NCBI GenBank assembly: GCA_037833965.1
Contig: AP031352.1
Coordinates: forward strand, 3,328,501 to 3,392,500
DNA: 64,000 nucleotides
Direction: 5' to 3'
Source of the DNA: Marchantia polymorpha subsp. ruderalis
Taxonomy: Eukaryota > Streptophyta > Marchantiopsida > Marchantiales > Marchantiaceae
Shown: positions 1 through 17,099 of the stretch, piece after piece
Layout: each line of letters opens with the position of its first letter
Numbering within the stretch: the stretch's first letter is position 1
The notes under the pieces: generated by a model
Databases searched by the model: none
Seen by the model: the letters and a program-made list of their open reading frames with translations, nothing else
Told to the model about the DNA's origin: nothing
Program-made: the position numbers and the translations under genes

Positions 1-960
1 TCGGCTTGCTCATAATCTTCTTCAACCATAGTGATCGTCCGACAATTCTTGCGCGGATGAACAGAATATGCCACATGCCTGCAACGATGGTGTGGACCAT
101 GAACTCATTGTCTTAGTTAGAAGCGAACGCATGCGATCTTGAACGAGAAATCAACCGTTCACCTAATTGAGAACCTGCAACTGATAACTAGGTGTCTAGT
201 ATCTAAAATATGCGACGAGCTTGTCGGATCCTTGGCATGTAAGACAACGGCAGAACCAATTTTCCGTCATAGGAAGTGGGACTAGCCAAACGCCCCCATC
301 TTGGGTACAAGAGCCACTAAGTGATTGTCCGGTGCGGAGGGTACCAGACAGATCTGGTCGTGTACTGGGAATATTGATACGAATGAGCCCCTAGTTGAAA
401 GTAAACGAGGCTCATTCAGGTTACATTTTCTTGGCGTCGTCCATAGGAATGTATTCCATGTTGAATAGGAGAATCAATCAGGGTCAAGAGGTCTCAGGTT
501 GCGTGAGGCACGCAGGTGTATTCAGTTGGAGAAAAGTCCTAACTTTTCTTCGTTATTCTTTATTTGGGTCCACGAAACAAATGGAAACTGCCAGGAAGGA
601 TACACCCAACCGACGCTCACTGTTTATAAAGTCCAGGGCATTTTCCAAATATCTATATATGTCCATTACCGAAGATCTGGGCACGTAAACACCTCAGACA
701 GAGGATGTATCGTTGGACAGGGAGTGCCCATCTCGGGTATCTACAGTTGGTCAGAGGATGATGGATATGGACGGCTTTTCTTCCTCGCTAAGATGTACAT
801 AGTCGAGGGCCTCGTCCGATAAGTTAAGCGATGGTTCAAATAATACATATTGTCAGAAAGTTACGTACCCCAAGTTAGCGCCATGGAAGTTCACCCGGAG
901 GAGCAGAGCTAACTCGTCGCAACGCTGAGATGATTTGCGTTTAGAAGCCAAAGTTGCAGA
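1..960. other. No supported gene; mixed-composition DNA
   Basis: Several overlapping open frames of about 100 codons occur here, but none shows a recognisable domain or a clear splice structure. A short inverted pair (GAATGAGCC / GGCTCATTC) lies near 382-417. The stretch could be the edge of a gene beyond the window, but nothing in it proves that. Confidence 0.4.
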
Positions 961-1501
961 CTTCATGGTTTAGAGATGAAATGGTATGAAATATTCCACA
1001 CTTCCCCAATTGTGAGCGGCGGGGAAGGGTGATCTACCTTCTTCATCTTGCGGTCCAAGGGGTCCGAACCCTTCTCTGGATGAACCTGGAGCCCTCAATC
1101 TCTCCTATGGTTTGTTTGAGTTTGTAGGCCCTGGAAATTGTTATTAATTTTTATTTATCTATACTGTAGACTTGCTCTCACATGACCTTTTACTCCTCGC
1201 GAATGGATATTTATTTATATATTTTCTCTGGCTTCATGGTTTAGAGATGAAATGGTATGAAATATTCCACACTTCCCCGATCGTGAACGGCGGGGAAGGG
1301 CGATCTACCTTCTTCATCTTGCGGGTCCGAACCCTTCTCTCGATGAACCTGGAGCCCTCAATCTCTCCTATGGTTTGTTTGAGTTTGTAGGCCTTGGAAA
1401 TTGTTATTAATTTTTATTTATCTATACTGTAGACTTGCTCTCACATGACCTTTTACTCCTCGCGAATGGATATTTATTTATTTATTTATATATTTTCTCC
1501 G
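961..1501. repeat. Tandem duplication of a ~271-bp unit
   Basis: Unit 1 (961-1231) and unit 2 (1232-1501) both begin CTTCATGGTTTAGAGATG. They run in parallel to an AT-rich TTTATTTATATATTTTCTC tail. They differ by scattered substitutions, a short deletion in unit 2 and extra TTTA microsatellite units at its end. No coding potential is apparent. Confidence 0.9.
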
Positions 1502-1849
1502 GCTGTCATCATGCATCTCATCTTCTGCTTACAGCTTTCTAGGAACTAACCAATTTCTGTGAAAAGGCCAGTGAACATGCTTGTGTGGGAGATATGACGC
1601 CAGCGTCTCACACCTGCTTTCGGAAGTATTTTCACCTGCAAAAGTTGCATGCTTTGCAAGTGTGAGATCCACTGGAACAGAGCCATGCATGCATCCTCAC
1701 AGCTTAAAATTCTGTGCATCGGTCCGTTGATCACCATTGCTTACTTCGACGTCGTATTTCTACAAGCACACATGCGCAGGACACCTGTCTTTCTTCAAGC
1801 GCCATCCTCCTTAGGTGCCAAGATGCTTACAGTCTTCTGACGTTAAACC

Positions 1850-2227
1850 CAGGGTTTGACAGGCATGGCTCAAAACCACCGGGTGACCCCGGAAATGCGC
1901 CACAAAACGTCTTGACTAGAGCATTCTTGATTTCTCGGGGTCTTGACTAGAGCATTTTTGATTTCTCGGGGTCGCCCGGATATTTTCGGAAACAATTTCC
2001 GGGGGTTCTTAGTGGATTGAAAGCTATTGAGTCCGCTATTTACGTGTGAGTGCTCCCAAAAATTTTTCAACAAAATGACATTTACAACGGGTGTCCCCGG
2101 GTTTAACCCTTAAAATCCTCCGGGTGTAGCCCCCTCTTAGCAAGAGTGCACCAGCGGATTCCTCCGGTTGTCCCCCTGTTCCGGAAGTAAGTTACTGTAT
2201 CTATTCCCGGGGGAATGTCAAACCCTG
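1850..2227. mobile_element. hAT-type MITE (non-autonomous)
   Basis: A 378-bp element is bounded by perfect 12-bp terminal inverted repeats: CAGGGTTTGACA at 1850-1861 and TGTCAAACCCTG at 2216-2227. The flanking 8-mers, GTTAAACC (1842-1849) and CTTAAACC (2228-2235), match at 7 of 8 positions. This is what an 8-bp target-site duplication would give, and 8 bp is the size used by hAT elements. CAGGG-type ends are also common in hAT families. The interior is GC-richer than its surroundings, non-coding, and carries further CCGGG-rich inverted pieces and a 31-bp tandem duplication. Confidence 0.75.
1910..1971. repeat. 31-bp tandem duplication inside the MITE
   Basis: Two adjacent 31-bp units (1910-1940 and 1941-1971) differ at one position. 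Both begin TCTTGACTAGAGCATT. Confidence 0.9.
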
Positions 2228-4300
2228 CTTAAACCGGAAGTCTCATTTTGATCCATCTCCTCAACGATCAGGTTTTGCAATCGCTATATTGGAATAGTGT
2301 GCAACTCCCTGAACACTATTCTCTACACTGAAGCTTCATGTCTTTGCATTTTAAACATTGTCAAACAAAACCTTCGTGGTTTTGGTCAAGTCAGGATAGC
2401 ATTATGCCAAGGCTACGGGGCACATCTTGTTCAGGAGTCCTTTTTATAAATGAACTATTGTAAACTCAACGAATGCTTTGCAGGTGTGGAGATTCAAATA
2501 ATAATGAAAGACATTAATGTTGTGATGTCAAAATTTGCGAAAGGTCTTGCACTATTTTCATAAATCGAGATATTGGTAGCAAAGGAGTAAATCAGACTAA
2601 GTTGGGATTTTATTGGAAATTTTAGAATTCTGATAATGGTTTTATTTGCTTTAAGCTAAGGTGCATTACGATAGTTTAGGTTGGAAAAGAAATTTAAAAA
2701 ATCAGGCAAATGTTGCGATTTTAAGTCTAAAGTGTGACATCCACAATGAATTCGAGAAATTGTTCATCAGTTTAAAATGTGTATGTGACCTTCACCGTCA
2801 TTCTACATGGACTAACTTATTTGCCCAGATCATTTGTTTGGTATCACTATCAATCTATTACTTTGCTCTTGACACACACTCTTTGTATCACTGCCAGGCC
2901 GTATCAAGAAACAGCCTATGTCTTGATTGCAGTTAATTGCGAAATCTTCTGATGGTATTCACTTTCAATTTCCTTGAGGATTGATAGTTCCAAATAGAGA
3001 CTATATATCTAGTCCCTTTTATATTCTTTGGTAAATTCTTCTTAGATCCATTGTTTCTTTTGAGATAGTTTGGGAATGAGTGAAATCCGTCTGGTTTGTA
3101 TGGTTAGTTGAACACCTGTATGGTCTACAATAAAAAAGCCAGCATTTAAACTAACGCCTTCAAATGTTCTCATGGTGATTTATGATTCTTCTCCACTTGG
3201 CGCAGCAGAACCTGAAAGACTTTTTTCGATCAATATGCTTTTGTTGATGAAAATTATTATTTGTATCTCAATTCCAGAGTAAAAAATATTTCAAGTTAAA
3301 TCAAAATGAAAAATGATTGAAAAAAGAATTGTTGTACAAAAACATGGAAAATAAAGAGTTTTCTATACAGAACTGTATGAGGTTGGTAACTAAAATTTTA
3401 TGTGTATATATTTTCAAGTCAAGAGAAACTTAAAAATTATTAATTATTTAGACAATGATTGATTACAATTTAAAGTACATGAAATATTGAACGATATTTC
3501 AATTTTATTACTTATTTCTCATGTATAATCCTGTTTTCTTCAAAATCATGAGTATTTATTTATTTACTAGTTCGTAAATAAACATGTTAATTTAAGGATT
3601 TAGGAACTTTGTGCTAAACAAAATGCATGAGGTTAGGTTGCTTATGTTTTCTCCTATAATTTATATCCAGCTTTGTGCATACACCCTAAAATAAAATCCG
3701 CTTGTGAAATCAAAAGATTACAACTACCCACCGCTGGTGTAATCAAGAGGTTAGTATTTATATCCAGTTGGTACAACTACTAATGGATGCACCATACAAT
3801 TTATCCATTCTGAAGAAAGTGCGCGAGACCGTGATATCAATTGATTGGTGTAGGTAAAGAAAAGATTCAGTTACCTTCAATTTAAACCTTATCCAAGGAG
3901 CCCAGAAGCGGATGCTTTAGTCAAAATTTAGTACTGTAGTAGACTATAGAAGGAATAGTGAAGAGATATCTCTTCATTACTGCTTAAGTATCCACATCAA
4001 TATGATTTATAAAGAAAAGAATATAATTAGAGATTAAATCATGTCACTGAAAAGGGTATATTAACGTTTTTATTGATAGAAATATAGCGAATACTCATAT
4101 ATATTCATTTTCTTCCACTCTGAAACTCGCATAGAAACTCAGAAAGCTTTGCAACCTCTGGCTGCAAGTAGCTTTCAGTCGTGAATCGTGAGTCGTAATT
4201 ACAACATGCTACAAGGTAGCTAGCTACGAGGTAGATGAGCGTTGTAGTACTCCGTACCACTGTGTGGTTGACTGCGCTGTCCAAGTGTAGAATAGGTGGT
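2228..4300. other. AT-rich intergenic DNA, no gene seen
   Basis: Only short stop-bounded frames occur. No domain, tRNA or complete repeat could be recognised. It probably holds decayed transposon sequence followed by the upstream region of MCM7. Confidence 0.5.
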
Positions 4301-4310
4301 GACAACTTGT

Positions 4311-4338
4311 TTTCCCGCCAAAAGTTTTCTTTCCCGCG
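4311..4338 (+). promoter_or_regulatory. Paired E2F/DP-type sites upstream of MCM7
   Basis: TTTCCCGCC (4311-4319) and TTTCCCGCG (4330-4338) both match the E2F consensus TTTSSCGC. They lie about 210-240 bp before the MCM7 start codon. The second site extends to TTTCCCGCGAAA, which is partly symmetrical. Plant MCM genes are established E2F targets, so the sites fit G1/S-phase control. The function of these particular sites is inferred. Confidence 0.75.
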
Positions 4339-4549
4339 AAAGCTTGCTGAGGAGTCTGATTCGCTCGATGCCTCTCTCCTCTCTCTCCTCCCATCTCTGT
4401 GTCTGTACAGAGTGCGCGCGTCTCTCGTGGAGCGTGTCGTCGACCGATCGAACAAGCGCTGCTCTTCCTCGACGCATTCCTCGCGGAAACTTGATTTGAT
4501 AGGCGGGTTTTCGATTTCTCGCTGAGCGCATTGATTTCAGTCGCTCGCG

Positions 4550-9902
<5,353 letters not shown>

Positions 9903-9991
9903 CAAAAGTTTAGCCTCTAGCACAAATAGTGACACCTTTGACATCCGCTTTATTGACGCTTAAGAAAAGTTTAGCCTCTAGCACAAATAGT

Positions 9992-11450
9992 TTATCAGAC
10001 CTACCATTCGTTCACAGAAGAGCCCGTACTAGGTTGTACAGAAATTCGTTAAATACCAACATCTGTGGTTTGCTACTTCAAGTCACTCAAGGACGCCCTT
10101 ACTGTAGTTATTTTCCATCCGCATCCCTTTTGCCTTGTACAACAACCGAACTCAAGATGTATCACTCGGTGTCCTGTTATGCTTATACCATTCTTTAGCA
10201 AGGTTCCTATATCTCATCTCGTTCGCACCTCTTTGCGTGATCATCTCATGCAGTAGTGGAATTTATTTTTTCCCCTCAGGTGATCTTCAGCAGCTCAAGT
10301 TTTCATTATGGACAGTGGGAACTACTCATGAAAGCTGTATAGAGGGCCCAGGAGTATTCAAAACAGAGGCTATTCAATCTAAGAAAGACTCTTGAAATGA
10401 ACTCACTAAAATCAATGCCCCATGTTGCTTGCGCATCACTATCTGTCAGGTCGGAGCACGGATGAACGTGCCGACTAAAATCTTCAAGCAGAAAAACTGT
10501 GTAATACCCGAACGTAGAAAACTCTTCTTCTGGGGTTACTAAGACACCCTGAATATCGGCAGCAAAACCTCGACTATCTGAATCAGAATACGGGCTGCAA
10601 ACAGATGCAGCCCGCGGAAACCTGGAATGGTTGTGAGGAGGACATTTAGGTAGCTCTGAGTTAGGCAGACCCTGATCTCATCGCGATAAATAGAGGGAAG
10701 GTACAACTATCGTTTGAAATTTACGAAGTAAGTTCTAGTAAATTCTTGAAACGTACGAACGTTGCTGAAAGTTACCAAAACTTTAAAGATGCCGTGCTCA
10801 TCGTTCTACTCCTTTGTATTTCACTGTACGTTGAACGTCCGAATGCTCGAGATCATCCACTCTCTCTCCTCTGTACAGTACTTCACTTGGTTGTTTCTTT
10901 GAAACATCAGTGTCAGTATTGGCTTTGTCTTATACTGCAGTGTCAGTTCTTTACATCCTCCTGGTCCACCCAGTTGGCAATTCGGCCCCAGGACATCGAC
11001 GACTATTTTACATGCTTCACAACACGAGAAGACGAGGATATAAGCGACAAAGAGAGCACATAAAGACGCGGCCATTTCTGCCTTAAAAGACGAAAACGGA
11101 ACACATTATCCAGGTTTCGTAGTTCCACATCTTTTTCGTTTAATAACGATAAGTGTCTTCTCTGATTGCACTTTATTGAATGCTCGTATTCATATTTCCA
11201 CCCTTCCTCTGTGGACAATCGTCGTTAGTCTTGACTGTCTCATTTTTAGTTGTAGCTTCCGCCTCCTGATCTTTAGTTTATACGTTCACCAACTCAATAC
11301 TCAAGTTGAGGAGTCATTTGTGAACTCCTCAACTTCTACCGCACAATCTTCCAGTACTCATACACCACTAACAATTACTATACTTGATCGAAGAATCAAA
11401 ACTCTTTCTTTCGACGTAATATCTTCTTAATCAGTAGTATCAACTTAATA
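9992..11450. other. Intergenic region downstream of MCM7
   Basis: It holds the MCM7 3' flank and several open frames without recognised domains. The only one worth noting is a minus-strand frame with a signal-peptide-like start, listed separately. Confidence 0.4.
10821..11075 (-). CDS. Possible small secreted cysteine-containing peptide (uncertain)
   Basis: This is an 84-codon minus-strand frame. Its start codon sits in a good plant context (A at -3, ATGGCC). The first ~20 residues (MAASLCALFVAYILVFSCC) look like a signal peptide, with a possible cleavage near the CEAC segment. The rest contains scattered cysteines and a GGPGGC turn but matches no family I recognise. No TATA box, intron pair or conserved motif supports it, and a frame of this length can occur by chance. 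It may also be the first exon of a spliced gene. Confidence 0.22.
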   Translation of the reverse strand: MAASLCALFVAYILVFSCCEACKIVVDVLGPNCQLGGPGGCKELTLQYKTKPILTLMFQRNNQVKYCTEEREWMISSIRTFNVQ

Positions 11451-13292
11451 ATAGCATAAGTTTGTATACATTTGAACTAATTATAACGGAGTATAAAATG
11501 TGCAAATTGCGAAGAATATTCCTAAGGATTGCAATTCTATGATACAACAAAATACTAGATTGAGTCAATATCTCAAAGTGAAGATTTGCCTCTTGATAAC
11601 ACTTGAAGTGAGAAAACTTGAATTAACATTGATAATTGGAAAATTTTACACAATTGATGTTGGCTAGAGAAATGAACAATTTTCTCATACTCTTTAATTG
11701 AAATACTAGGATGTTATTAGAAATTTCAAAGCTTTAAAAAAATCATTTTCATTCAAAAATTTTAAAAAAGTTATTATTTTAAGAATGGAAAGTATTATCA
11801 TAATCATCTTTAATTAGTTACAATTAAAATAGAAATTATTGAAGATATAAATATATTAATATTCTAACATTATATCCATATTTATCAATTCAACAATCTG
11901 TGACATATATATTGGATATATATATAATGATCAATATATTTATCAATTCAACAATCAATATTGGATATTGATAATAAATTTTTTGATCATATTGGAAACG
12001 ATAGCAATTTTAGTTAAAGATATTTGTTTGTTTATTACTATTTCATAACTTTATCAATTTACAAGATATTCTAATATTTTTGATTGATGCAAGAGTTGAT
12101 GATCTTAGAAACTTCAAATTCTTCTTCTCCGTTAATCTTGAATGATAGCGAATGTTATTGAATTGTCACATAATAAAATATGGCTATATATATATACATA
12201 TATAAACACATAATATATTCTTTATATTGCTCAAGCAAAGAAACATAAAAAAAATGATGAGTTGTATAGAGTATGTCAATTTCAACTTCTATGCTTATTC
12301 ATAAAAAAAGATTTAAGATGACAATAATCAACTTTGTCTTTCGATGAATAGTCTTCAAATAGCAATCCAAAAGTTGAATTTCATTTCAAATTGAGATATT
12401 CATTTTGAGATTTGTTTAAATTTTTTTCTTCTCTCTTCAATTTTTATAAACCTTGATTTCATGTTTTTGTGAATTTGCAAAATTTTGGCGACAAGATTTT
12501 GCGTAGCACTATACTTTACCAAATTAAATTTTAAAGAGTCAAATTATGGATTATATCCATAACTTGCAAAGAACTAAATTTAGTGGAGAACTCTTCAAAT
12601 CAATAATTGTAAACAAACTCTATGACAAAAAATATATACATCTAAATGTTTTCATAGTAGTTGATAAAGCACAGTAAATAATCCTCAAATACTTGATTTG
12701 TCTATCCATGTAACAATGATAGACTGATGATTAATTGATGTTCATTTGTAAAATCTTGAATAGAATTTGTCAGAACTTAGATGTAAATTGAGTACCACAT
12801 CAGATATGACATCGTTGCAAAGGTCATGATATTTGTATATACTTTTGAAAAATTGTGTTTTTTTTTTAACTATGATAATCTTGTTACAAGACACTTTGTG
12901 CTTTGTCAAGCTATAGATTATAACAAAAAATTGAATCAAAATATTTGGATTTCATAATAAGTTTTACATTGAAATCCATAAATATGAATATCAATAAAGT
13001 TTTGAAAGTTGGCAGTGATTGAAATAAATATATGACTCGTGACAAGGTGTTTTGAATCTAAAGCAAGTGTCACATGTTGTGATATAATCATATACAACTT
13101 TTCACATTTGTGATAATCAAAAGTGTTTAAATATCAACTTCATAATCTTATTGTAATCAAAATTTTTTGTTGATATAATATTATGTTAAGATTGAAACAC
13201 TTGAAATCGACATGAAATTTTATGTACATGAAGTAATTCATAGTGATTTAACCATGCATCTTGGAATTGAAATTTTTGATGATCATAATCTC

Positions 13293-13472
13293 GAAGTGTT
13301 TCATGCAATTCAGAAACTTATAAACTTGAAGTAGATTAATTTGGAGGTTTTAAATCTATTACAACTGAATTAGAGACATGAGAGTAAAAATTTGGAATTT
13401 TTTCATGTTGGAGATATCAACATTGTTCTTCAATTTGAAGTATAAAGAATTAGATTGTAAATATACTCAAAT
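13293..13472 (+). repeat. Direct repeat, copy 1 of 2 (180 bp)
   Basis: It begins GAAGTGTTTCATGCAAT and matches 13982-14161 along its full length with moderate divergence. The copies are 689 bp apart. They could be remains of terminal repeats or of two insertions of one element. Confidence 0.85.
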
Positions 13473-13981
13473 ATTTTAGAAAAATCTCCACTAGTTTCTC
13501 ACTTGTGTTTTCAACTCTACTTCCTCTTGGTTACAAAGATCATTTTCTTACTAAAAGTTTCATAAATTCTGTGCTCCCATCTTGACATAATTTCTTCCAT
13601 CTTCTTTTGCTTGGACTCTTTTACCATCCCAAAAGTTTCATGTTTTTTGTGATTTCATCTTAAGACAAAATCTTACATTATCTGCTTGCATCGTTGATCA
13701 TCCAGAGATCATAAATTCAATAATATCTTATTTGAATGACGTTGGATATATTGTTTCTATTTCCAACCTTGATCACATCATTATAGAGCCAAATTGAATC
13801 ACAAATGTAATGTGATGAGTTTGTAGTTCTGGCTCAAGATTTTCAAACTCATGAGCCCCGATCTTTTGACAACAGGATGTCGCGTGACTCATACGCAAGC
13901 AAGGACGGATTTGTGAATGAGAAAGACTTTGCTCGGTTGATGAAGAAGTTGCAACGAAAGCAATCACATGAAAGTCATCTT

Positions 13982-14161
13982 GAAGTGTTTCATGCAATCT
14001 AAAAACTTATAAACTTGAAGTAGACTGATTTGGGGGTTTTGAATCTATAACCTTTGAATTAGAGACTTGAGATAAAACATTTGGAAACTTTTCATATTGG
14101 AGATACCAACATTGTTCTTCAATTTGAACTACAAAGAATTAATTTGTAAATTCACTCAAAT
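13982..14161 (+). repeat. Direct repeat, copy 2 of 2 (180 bp)
   Basis: This is the partner of 13293-13472. It has the same length and the same order of motifs, including a shared TATAAACTTGAAGTAGA string and an ACATTGTTCTTCAATTTGAA string. Confidence 0.85.
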
Positions 14162-16952
14162 TTTTATTTTTTTTAAATGCATCCATCATAGTTGTGATGA
14201 GTATGGTATTCAGCTGAAGTTGCTTGGTTTGATAAGTATAGGTTTTTGATGATTGGAAGTTGCATATACTTCAATGGGTGTTGGATATGCTCATCGGAAA
14301 AAAATTCCAAATCGGATTTGCTAGTAACTAAAACAATATGTGATGACGAAGCTGAAATGCAGAAATGATATACTCCAATGGGCTTGTCGTCTATTCAGTA
14401 CCTTTGTAGACGTGAAAATATCCAAGGTTATTATGTTTGATGTAGATAATGATTGGATGTTGAACTTCTTTCAAAAAAAGATGTCATTCGTTGAACGATT
14501 TGAAAATGGGTAACAACTTCTTGTTGTTGATCTTTTTGTTAATAGCAAAAGTAGTAAATTTTTGCAAGTGAAACGAAACAAATATAGAAACGTTACTTTG
14601 CATTGTGTTGTGAAAAAATTGTTCCAATGCTAAAGTCAAAAGCATCCAATTCTAGAAAGAATGAATTTTAAAAATCATGATGATTTAGATTCAGATTTTC
14701 AAATGTTTGATTTGCTTCACCATCTCACTGAATTTTTTTCTCCATTAGATTGAACGGATCAAAAAATTTGGAACAGTTTTGTATGAAAATTTGATAAAAT
14801 TTCACAAAACAGATAAAACATTATATGTCTCAAATAGATATCAAATTGGAAAAATTTGACATATATAAAAAGAAAAACATAATTTCTTCAATAAATCTGA
14901 CTTTTCATTCATATCATGTAACAAAGTTAACTTTGTTAGTTTCTGAAGGTATTGAGATGTTGAAATTGCACAAATTGCAAACATATTTTTTTTGCATCCT
15001 TCACAAGGCTAGGGCACCAATTATCAATAAGAATTTGATCTTGGATTTTATAAAAAAACAAATTTATAATACTTTTAGTGTACCCAGATGAAATATGATA
15101 ATATATCAGCTTTTTTTTTTCTAATCTTTATTTGGATTGATAATTTCTAATCAAAAAAAATCTGAAAAAATATTTTTAGAAAAAAATAATGATATTGAAT
15201 ACAATAATACTTTAGAACAATGTTCAAGTGTTTAGTTTTGTGACTGACTACTTTTAAGATCAAAGCACTATGGTTGATAAATTTTACTACCACAAAATAT
15301 ATTTTTTAAAAAGTATAGAAAAATTATGACATTTTTCAATATTTATGTCAATAAAACAAAAAGAAGCTTTGAAATCTAACAAGCTTTGATCTATGTGGAT
15401 GAAAAATTATTTTAAGCAAGATCTTAAAATAACAAAAATAGTTTAGTGTATAGGAGAAAACATGAAGATGTGATAACACTTGTTTGTCGCATGATACTTA
15501 ATTTCGTTGGCTTTTGTCATGTTTCAAGAATAAATCAATGTCTATCAAAAGTGATCAATATCTATTCAATAGTCACAAAAATCAAGATAACACGGTTTAG
15601 GTGAGTATTGATCTAATGAGTTCGACTTGTGTTTCTTATGTTGAGTATCTATGTGGTTGAAAGAAAAAGATAAACCAACCTTGATTGAAAAATTTTAGAT
15701 ATTTGTATGATCTCCGTCAAATTACTCTGGCAAGCTTATTCAAGATTCTTTTGGCACTTATGGAACTAAATTTGTTGATATAGCAGTAAAATGGTTGAAC
15801 CATGAACAACTTGGAGCTATTCCATGGCTATTTCTTGTTGTATCAATTTTAGTATGGTATCCACATGATACATTTAGATGTTGGAAACAACTTTCATCTT
15901 GAATTCTATACGCTTGGAGGTTCACAAGTAAATGAAGTAGCAAATTTTTACATTGTGTAGTCTCAAAATGATCATGGAAAGTGAAGAGCTCAAACTTTTG
16001 GAAAAAAGACTGCTAATTGATTATCTTCAAACTGTTGAGGATGTTAATTCTTTGAAATAATAAAAGACTTGATTGAGTAAATATCTCAAAAGATGACCAA
16101 AATAGACTAAAAGTGAGGAGGTTCCTCAAGACTCGAATTAACATTCAGAGTGGAAAAAACTATAAATAATTTTGATAATTAGAAGAATAAGTTCAAGTGA
16201 TTTTAACGAGAGTGAGGAAGAATGTTTTGAAACTCTCTATGTATACTACTGAAATGATACTAGGGATTTTGAAGTTAGAAAGAATCATGAGTCCAAAGTT
16301 AGAAAAAGTCGTTGACTCTTCAAAGTTAAATAGAGGCTTTGAGTCCGAAGTTAGAAAGAGTCATCGCCTTGGAAGTTGGAAAAACCGATACTGTATGTTA
16401 TGTCACGTCCGTGACACAAACTATGCATTGAGCTGGTTTAATTTTTGAAAGTTTTAGTAAACCTTGTGTTACATTGCAAGTTTTGCACGACTGTGAGTAG
16501 AATTTACTATAATTTATTTTATCTTTATATATGATTTCACTCTATATTGTTTTGGTTACAATGTAGTTCTAGTTAGCTCTTGTTTAATGAGGATTATATG
16601 TCATATTTTCTTCCAAGATTTTTCACGGAATAATCATATTAACTATAGATAAGACAGATTTCAAGACATGAGTCAAGGAGAAGATTGATAGTAATAAACT
16701 TAAGTCTTGTCAACCAAAGTTAGTATTATTGTAGGTTTATTTCTATATATAAGAGTTAGTAGTAACTATTAGTGTAAACACAATTAGGGGCTTTGTATTA
16801 AAGCAATGATGTGTTTATATGTATGCAATCTAAGAATATGAACCATGTATATTTTGTTTTTTGATTTTGTGTATGCTATGTGGTATGCATGAACATTGTC
16901 TGGATGTTTGAGTAAAGAAATTAGAGTAAAAGTATAATCCACATTCACTTTC

Positions 16953-17038
16953 GGGAGACTTAGTTAACTCCTTACCAATAAAACATACAATTGGAGGGAG
17001 ACTTAGTTACCTCCTTACCAATAAAATATACCATTGGA
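16953..17038 (+). repeat. 43-bp tandem repeat, two copies
   Basis: Units at 16953-16995 and 16996-17038 both begin GGGAGACTTAGTTA and end ATTGGA, with a few differences. A CTATATAAG string follows shortly after, at about 17,081-17,089. Confidence 0.85.
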
Positions 17039-17099
17039 TCTCCGTAGAGGAATATGTTCAAGCTATGAAACTATCGGACTCTATATAAGTCGTAAATGA

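Noticed and set aside
499-822. 107-codon frame containing LTVYKVQG, faintly like a helicase TVxKxQG motif
   Set aside because: No other helicase motif lies nearby and the overlapping frame is equally open.
16396-17098. Possible solo LTR starting TGTTATGTCACG
   Set aside because: No matching end, second copy, primer site or target duplication could be found.
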